Source: Nostoc sp. CHAB 5834 (GTDB taxonomy: Bacteria; Cyanobacteriota; Cyanobacteriia; Cyanobacteriales; Nostocaceae). Taken from it: DNA of 10,439 nucleotides. The stretch lies in contig JAIVFU010000183.1 in the NCBI GenBank assembly GCA_020829485.1, positions 1-10,439 of the forward strand, written 5' to 3'. The notes beneath the pieces were generated by a model. It ran no database searches. It was not told the origin of the DNA and saw only the letters and a program-made list of their open reading frames with translations. The position numbers and the translations under genes were made by a program. This document shows, piece after piece, positions 7,412 to 10,439 of this stretch (within the stretch, counting starts at the first letter, position 1; the number at the start of each line of letters is the position of its first letter).

Positions 7412-8184
7412 CGCTGCGCCTTTGAAAAAAGGCGATAAAAATTACCTGTCGTTTGCGCGGCGAGCGCGTCCTCCCCTTCCCCGCGCAAACTGGCGACAAA
7501 TCGCGCGGTATCGGCAACAAAGCATGGCTCTCCCGTTCTACCGCGATGAGGCACGGGCGCAAGAAACGGAGCATCGGTTTCGACCAATATGCGATCCGCA
7601 GGAAGCCATTTGGCCACATCCTGAAGGTCGGTTGCGTTTTTGAACGTAACTATTCCGGATAGCGAAATGTATAAGCCCAGATCCAGCGCAATTCGCGCGA
7701 AATCTGCGCTGGCGGTGAAACAGTGAATCACTCCAGTGTAAGCGCCTGTAGCCATTTCTTCAGACAATATCTGAGCTGTATCGTCTTCGGCATCGCGGGT
7801 GTGAATGATGATCGGAAGCCCGGTTTCGCGAGCTGCTTGGATGTGCTCACGAAACGACGCGCGCTGCTGCGCCCGGTCGCTATGGTCGTAATAATAATCG
7901 AGACCGGTTTCTCCGATACCAACGACGCGCGGATGCGCCGCCTTGGCAATTAGCTTGGCTGCATCGATACCCGTGTGACCATCTGCCTCGTGCGGGTGGA
8001 TACCAACTGAGGCCCAGACGTCTGGTTCCTGCTCAGCAAGAGCGATCACTTCATCCCATTCGCGCTCGCGTGTTGAGATATTGAGCATTGCCGTGACGCC
8101 TTTTTCGCGCGCGCGTGCAATTACATCCGACTGCTGCTCAACCAAGCCTTTGTAATTGAGGTGGCAGTGAGAATCGACGAGCAT
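7408..8184 (-). CDS. tatD: TatD family metal-dependent hydrolase/deoxyribonuclease
   Basis: TatD-family proteins are TIM-barrel metal-dependent nucleases of the amidohydrolase superfamily; E. coli TatD is a 3'-5' exonuclease acting on single-stranded DNA and RNA. The 258-residue length fits the family. The metal ligands are all present: H6 and H8 in DSHCHLNY, E92 in GIGETGLDYY, H128 in IIIHTRDAEDD, H154 in VIHCF and D204 in VETDAPFLAPVPHRGR. The start chosen is ATG at 8184, giving the standard MLVDSHCH N-terminus and a one-base TGATG overlap with the metG stop. A GTG one codon upstream (8187) is the alternative and would give a GTGA overlap. Either way translation is probably coupled to metG. 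The metG-tatD pair is a common arrangement in many bacteria. This protein belongs to the YcfH/TatD group, and the true substrate is not determined by sequence. Confidence 0.95.
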   Translation of the reverse strand: MLVDSHCHLNYKGLVEQQSDVIARAREKGVTAMLNISTREREWDEVIALAEQEPDVWASVGIHPHEADGHTGIDAAKLIAKAAHPRVVGIGETGLDYYYDHSDRAQQRASFREHIQAARETGLPIIIHTRDAEDDTAQILSEEMATGAYTGVIHCFTASADFARIALDLGLYISLSGIVTFKNATDLQDVAKWLPADRILVETDAPFLAPVPHRGRTGEPCFVADTARFVASLRGEGEDALAAQTTGNFYRLFSKAQR

Positions 8185-9752
8185 CACGCAGCAGCTTTGT
8201 CTTCGGAAGGCAGCTCAAGCCTAGGGAACAGGCCTTGTGGTTGCGATATTTTGAAATCGCTCTCTGCCAAGGGCGAATACCAATGCGATCCTGCATTTGC
8301 AAAGTTACGGACGTCGTCCGGTATGCCCATCTGGTCCAGCAATTTGGTTGCGCTCGATGGAATGACGGGTAACGCAGCGAGTGTGAGTTGCGCGATGCAG
8401 ATAAACAGCGTGGCAAGCACCGTTTCCATTCGTTCCGGATCGGTCTTTTTGAGCGCCCAGGGAGCCTGAACATCAATGTAGGCATTGCAAGCAAATACCG
8501 CCTGGATCCAGCTTTCCAAGCCCTGTGACATTGCCAGGTCTTCAAAATGCTCCGGAATGTATTTGGAAACTGTAAGCCCGACATGCTCCAATAGCGCATC
8601 ATCATCTTCATGATGGCCGCGAATTGCCGGCAAATATCCATCGCAATTTTTGAAAATCAGCGACAATGTCCGTTGCGCCAAATTGCCGAAACTGTTGGCC
8701 AGATCAGCGTTGACGCGGGTCACAATCGCTTCGGGACTATAGCTGCCATCCTGCCCAAAACTGACTTCGCGCAACAGGAAATAACGCAGCGCGTCGACGC
8801 CAAACAACTCTGCAAGCTCCATCGGATCAACGACATTGCCAAGAGACTTCGACATTTTCTCACCGCGGGACAGCAAAAAACCGTGCCCGAACACCTGCTT
8901 GGGCAACGGCAGGCCTGCGGACATCAGGAAAGCCGGCCAATATACCGTGTGAAAGCGAACGATGTCTTTTCCGATAATGTGGACGCTGGCGGGCCAGTAT
9001 TTGCGCCATTCTTCCGTATCATCGGGGAAACCAATTCCCGAGATATAGGTCGTAAGCGCGTCCAGCCAGACATACATGACATGATTGTCGCTGCCCGGAA
9101 CCTTGACGCCCCAGTCAAAGCTTGTGCGCGAAATCGACAGGTCTCTCAGTCCGCCTTCGACAAATCGAATTGTTTCATTCTTACGGCTATCGGGTCGAAT
9201 GAAATCGGGGTTGGCCGCAAAAAAATCCAGCAATGGTTGCTGATATCTGGATAGCCGGAAAAACCAGCTTTCTTCAACAGTCCACTCAACTGGCGTGCCT
9301 TGGGGCGAGAGCTTTTCGCCCCCCTCCCCGTCGGTGAGTTCGCTTTCATCATAATAGGCTTCATCGCGAACCGAGTACCAGCCTTCGTACCGGTCAAGAT
9401 ATAGGTCACCACTTGCTTCAAGCAACTTCCATATTGCTTGGCTAGCTTTGTGATGATGCTCGGATGTGGTGCGACAAAAATGGTCAACCGATATATCAAG
9501 TTTCGTGCACATTTCCTTGAAATATGCAGACATTTCATCAGCCAGATCAATCGTCGCCATGCCCGCTGCGCGCGCGGTCTGGTCCATTTTCAGACCATGT
9601 TCGTCTGTACCAGTCACAAAGCAGACATCACGCCCCATAAGACGCTGGAACCTCGCAATTGCGTCGGAAGCAATAGCTTCATAGGCATGCCCGATATGTG
9701 GCTTGCCGTTTGGATATGCGATAGCGGTCGTAATATAGAAGGGTTCGGACAT
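8184..9752 (-). CDS. metG: Methionyl-tRNA synthetase
   Basis: This class I synthetase attaches methionine to initiator and elongator tRNA-Met. The product has 522 residues, typical of the shorter form without the C-terminal tRNA-binding dimerisation domain found in E. coli MetG. The N-terminus reads FYITTAIAYPNGKPHIGHAY, with the HIGH signature at 19-22. TGTDEHG follows further on, and KMSKS lies at 299-303 (GEKMSKSLGNVVDP). The connective region has GWYSVRDEAYYDESEL, where zinc-containing relatives have cysteine pairs; the cysteines are missing, so this knuckle probably binds no zinc. The open frame continues 31 codons upstream to 9845, but that extension overlaps holB and matches no MetG N-terminus, so ATG at 9752 is the start. 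It lies 22 bases after the holB stop, with a weak AAGAG as possible ribosome binding site. Confidence 0.98.
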   Translation of the reverse strand: MSEPFYITTAIAYPNGKPHIGHAYEAIASDAIARFQRLMGRDVCFVTGTDEHGLKMDQTARAAGMATIDLADEMSAYFKEMCTKLDISVDHFCRTTSEHHHKASQAIWKLLEASGDLYLDRYEGWYSVRDEAYYDESELTDGEGGEKLSPQGTPVEWTVEESWFFRLSRYQQPLLDFFAANPDFIRPDSRKNETIRFVEGGLRDLSISRTSFDWGVKVPGSDNHVMYVWLDALTTYISGIGFPDDTEEWRKYWPASVHIIGKDIVRFHTVYWPAFLMSAGLPLPKQVFGHGFLLSRGEKMSKSLGNVVDPMELAELFGVDALRYFLLREVSFGQDGSYSPEAIVTRVNADLANSFGNLAQRTLSLIFKNCDGYLPAIRGHHEDDDALLEHVGLTVSKYIPEHFEDLAMSQGLESWIQAVFACNAYIDVQAPWALKKTDPERMETVLATLFICIAQLTLAALPVIPSSATKLLDQMGIPDDVRNFANAGSHWYSPLAESDFKISQPQGLFPRLELPSEDKAAA

Positions 9753-9774
9753 TTGCACTCTTGAGATTGGCTGT

Positions 9775-10439
9775 TCAGGCCGTCTTATGCGGTTGCAGCG
9801 AAGCCAGCAAGCTTCCCATTTGCAAAACAACGCTCTGTTTATCAAGGCTCAGCGCAATCGCCCGGTTTGCAAGGGAACTAGCCGCGCTCCAGGCGTCGGC
9901 GGCGTTTGCAACGGTCTTGGCATCCATTTGGCGGGCGCGTTCAGCGATCATTGCGGGCGCCCTGCGCAAAAAAGCCTCGTAGCGCGGTTGTGCCGCCTTC
10001 AACGCAAGTTGCTCGGCCAAACCGCTGCGCAATGCGTTACTTCGATCCCCTGAAGAGATGATTGACGTCATAGCGGCTTCCAGTTTTCCTAGATCAAGCC
10101 CAAGAAAATCAATCGCTTGCCCCGGCGCGCCGTTCCCGACTTTAACCAGCGCGTCGATATCTGCCGCGCTTGCCTCCGGAGCGGCAATTCTCAACGCGCT
10201 CGCCATATCGCTGTCGCTTAACGCCTCAAACCGAAGCATCTGACAGCGCGAGCGGATCGTAGGCAACAGTCTGTCGCTGGCATGACTAACCAGCAAGAAA
10301 TATGTCCCGACGGGCGGTTCTTCAAGCGACTTGAGCAGCGCGTTTGCGCCGCCTCGTTCAAGATCGTCCGCTGCATCGATTATAATGGCGCGTTTGCTGG
10401 CTAGACCCGGTCGCGTCGTCAACGCCGCCTGCAAGCTTC
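9775..10439 (-). CDS. holB: DNA polymerase III subunit delta', 5' end outside window
   Basis: The frame is open to the right edge, and about 220 C-terminal residues are visible. The leftmost possible start in view (TTG at 10434) is an internal leucine codon, since the conserved core continues beyond the window. Visible hallmarks are AIIIDAADDLERGGANALLK followed by SLEEPP, the sensor-type segment TYFLLVSHASDRLLPTIRSR and the SRC motif (SRCQ) that supplies the arginine finger to the neighbouring clamp-loader subunit. The Walker A-like region and the zinc module should lie upstream, outside the window. The C-terminal third is the alanine-rich helical collar domain. Delta' is part of the clamp loader that places the beta sliding clamp on DNA. 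The holB-metG-tatD order is common in Alphaproteobacteria, often with tmk upstream. Confidence 0.93.
   Translation of the reverse strand, partial: SLQAALTTRPGLASKRAIIIDAADDLERGGANALLKSLEEPPVGTYFLLVSHASDRLLPTIRSRCQMLRFEALSDSDMASALRIAAPEASAADIDALVKVGNGAPGQAIDFLGLDLGKLEAAMTSIISSGDRSNALRSGLAEQLALKAAQPRYEAFLRRAPAMIAERARQMDAKTVANAADAWSAASSLANRAIALSLDKQSVVLQMGSLLASLQPHKTA

Noticed and set aside
7158..7643. Plus-strand open frame of about 161 codons opposite the protease and tatD
   Set aside because: It spans the junction of two confidently assigned minus-strand genes and its product resembles nothing known.
8610..9254. Long plus-strand open frame of about 214 codons opposite metG
   Set aside because: It lies wholly antisense to the well-conserved metG core, has no recognisable domain and no supporting ribosome binding site; it is a shadow frame.
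9753..9845. 31-codon N-terminal extension of metG
   Set aside because: It overlaps the end of holB, lacks a MetG-like sequence, and the standard N-terminus begins at ATG 9752.
1..10439. Mobile element, prophage, CRISPR or defence system
   Set aside because: All substantial coding capacity is explained by conserved housekeeping or regulatory genes; no transposase, integrase, tRNA, repeat array or compositional break was seen.

Overview
This 10.4 kb window is an ordinary, densely packed chromosomal segment from an alphaproteobacterium. The best guess is the order Sphingomonadales. That rests on the ntrC-ntrY-ntrX-hfq-hflX gene order, which is typical of Alphaproteobacteria. It also rests on an Hfq protein made of two fused Sm domains, an arrangement I recall from sphingomonads such as Novosphingobium. 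Base composition looks moderate by eye (about half G+C, not counted). No rRNA, tRNA, CRISPR array, insertion sequence, phage gene or toxin-antitoxin pair was seen. All gaps between genes are under about 120 bases.

Left half, plus strand (1-5948): the 3' end of ntrC, then ntrY (membrane sensor kinase) and ntrX (response regulator). A gap of about 115 bases follows, then a tandem-domain hfq and hflX. NtrYX is the second two-component system of the nitrogen/redox regulatory cluster. Hfq handles small-RNA regulation and HflX is a ribosome-associated GTPase. hfq and hflX share a 4-base TTGA overlap and are almost certainly translationally coupled.

Right half, minus strand (5945-10439, read right to left): holB (clamp-loader delta', 5' end outside the window), metG (methionyl-tRNA synthetase), tatD (metal-dependent deoxyribonuclease family), a membrane-anchored retropepsin-like aspartic protease, and mazG (nucleoside triphosphate pyrophosphohydrolase). 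metG/tatD and tatD/protease overlap at their stop/start codons, so this looks like one operon of information-processing and housekeeping genes. mazG follows after an 84-base AT-rich gap and may be co-transcribed or have its own promoter. It converges on hflX, and their stop codons overlap by four bases.

Most interesting points: (i) the duplicated Hfq, whose second domain has lost the arginine-rich rim and a conserved distal-face lysine; (ii) an NtrX without the GAFTGA sigma-54 contact loop; (iii) a periplasm-facing aspartic protease translationally tied to tatD; (iv) the hflX/mazG convergent overlap with no visible terminator; (v) a nested inverted repeat between ntrC and ntrY. I see no convincing new defence, mobile or biosynthetic system.
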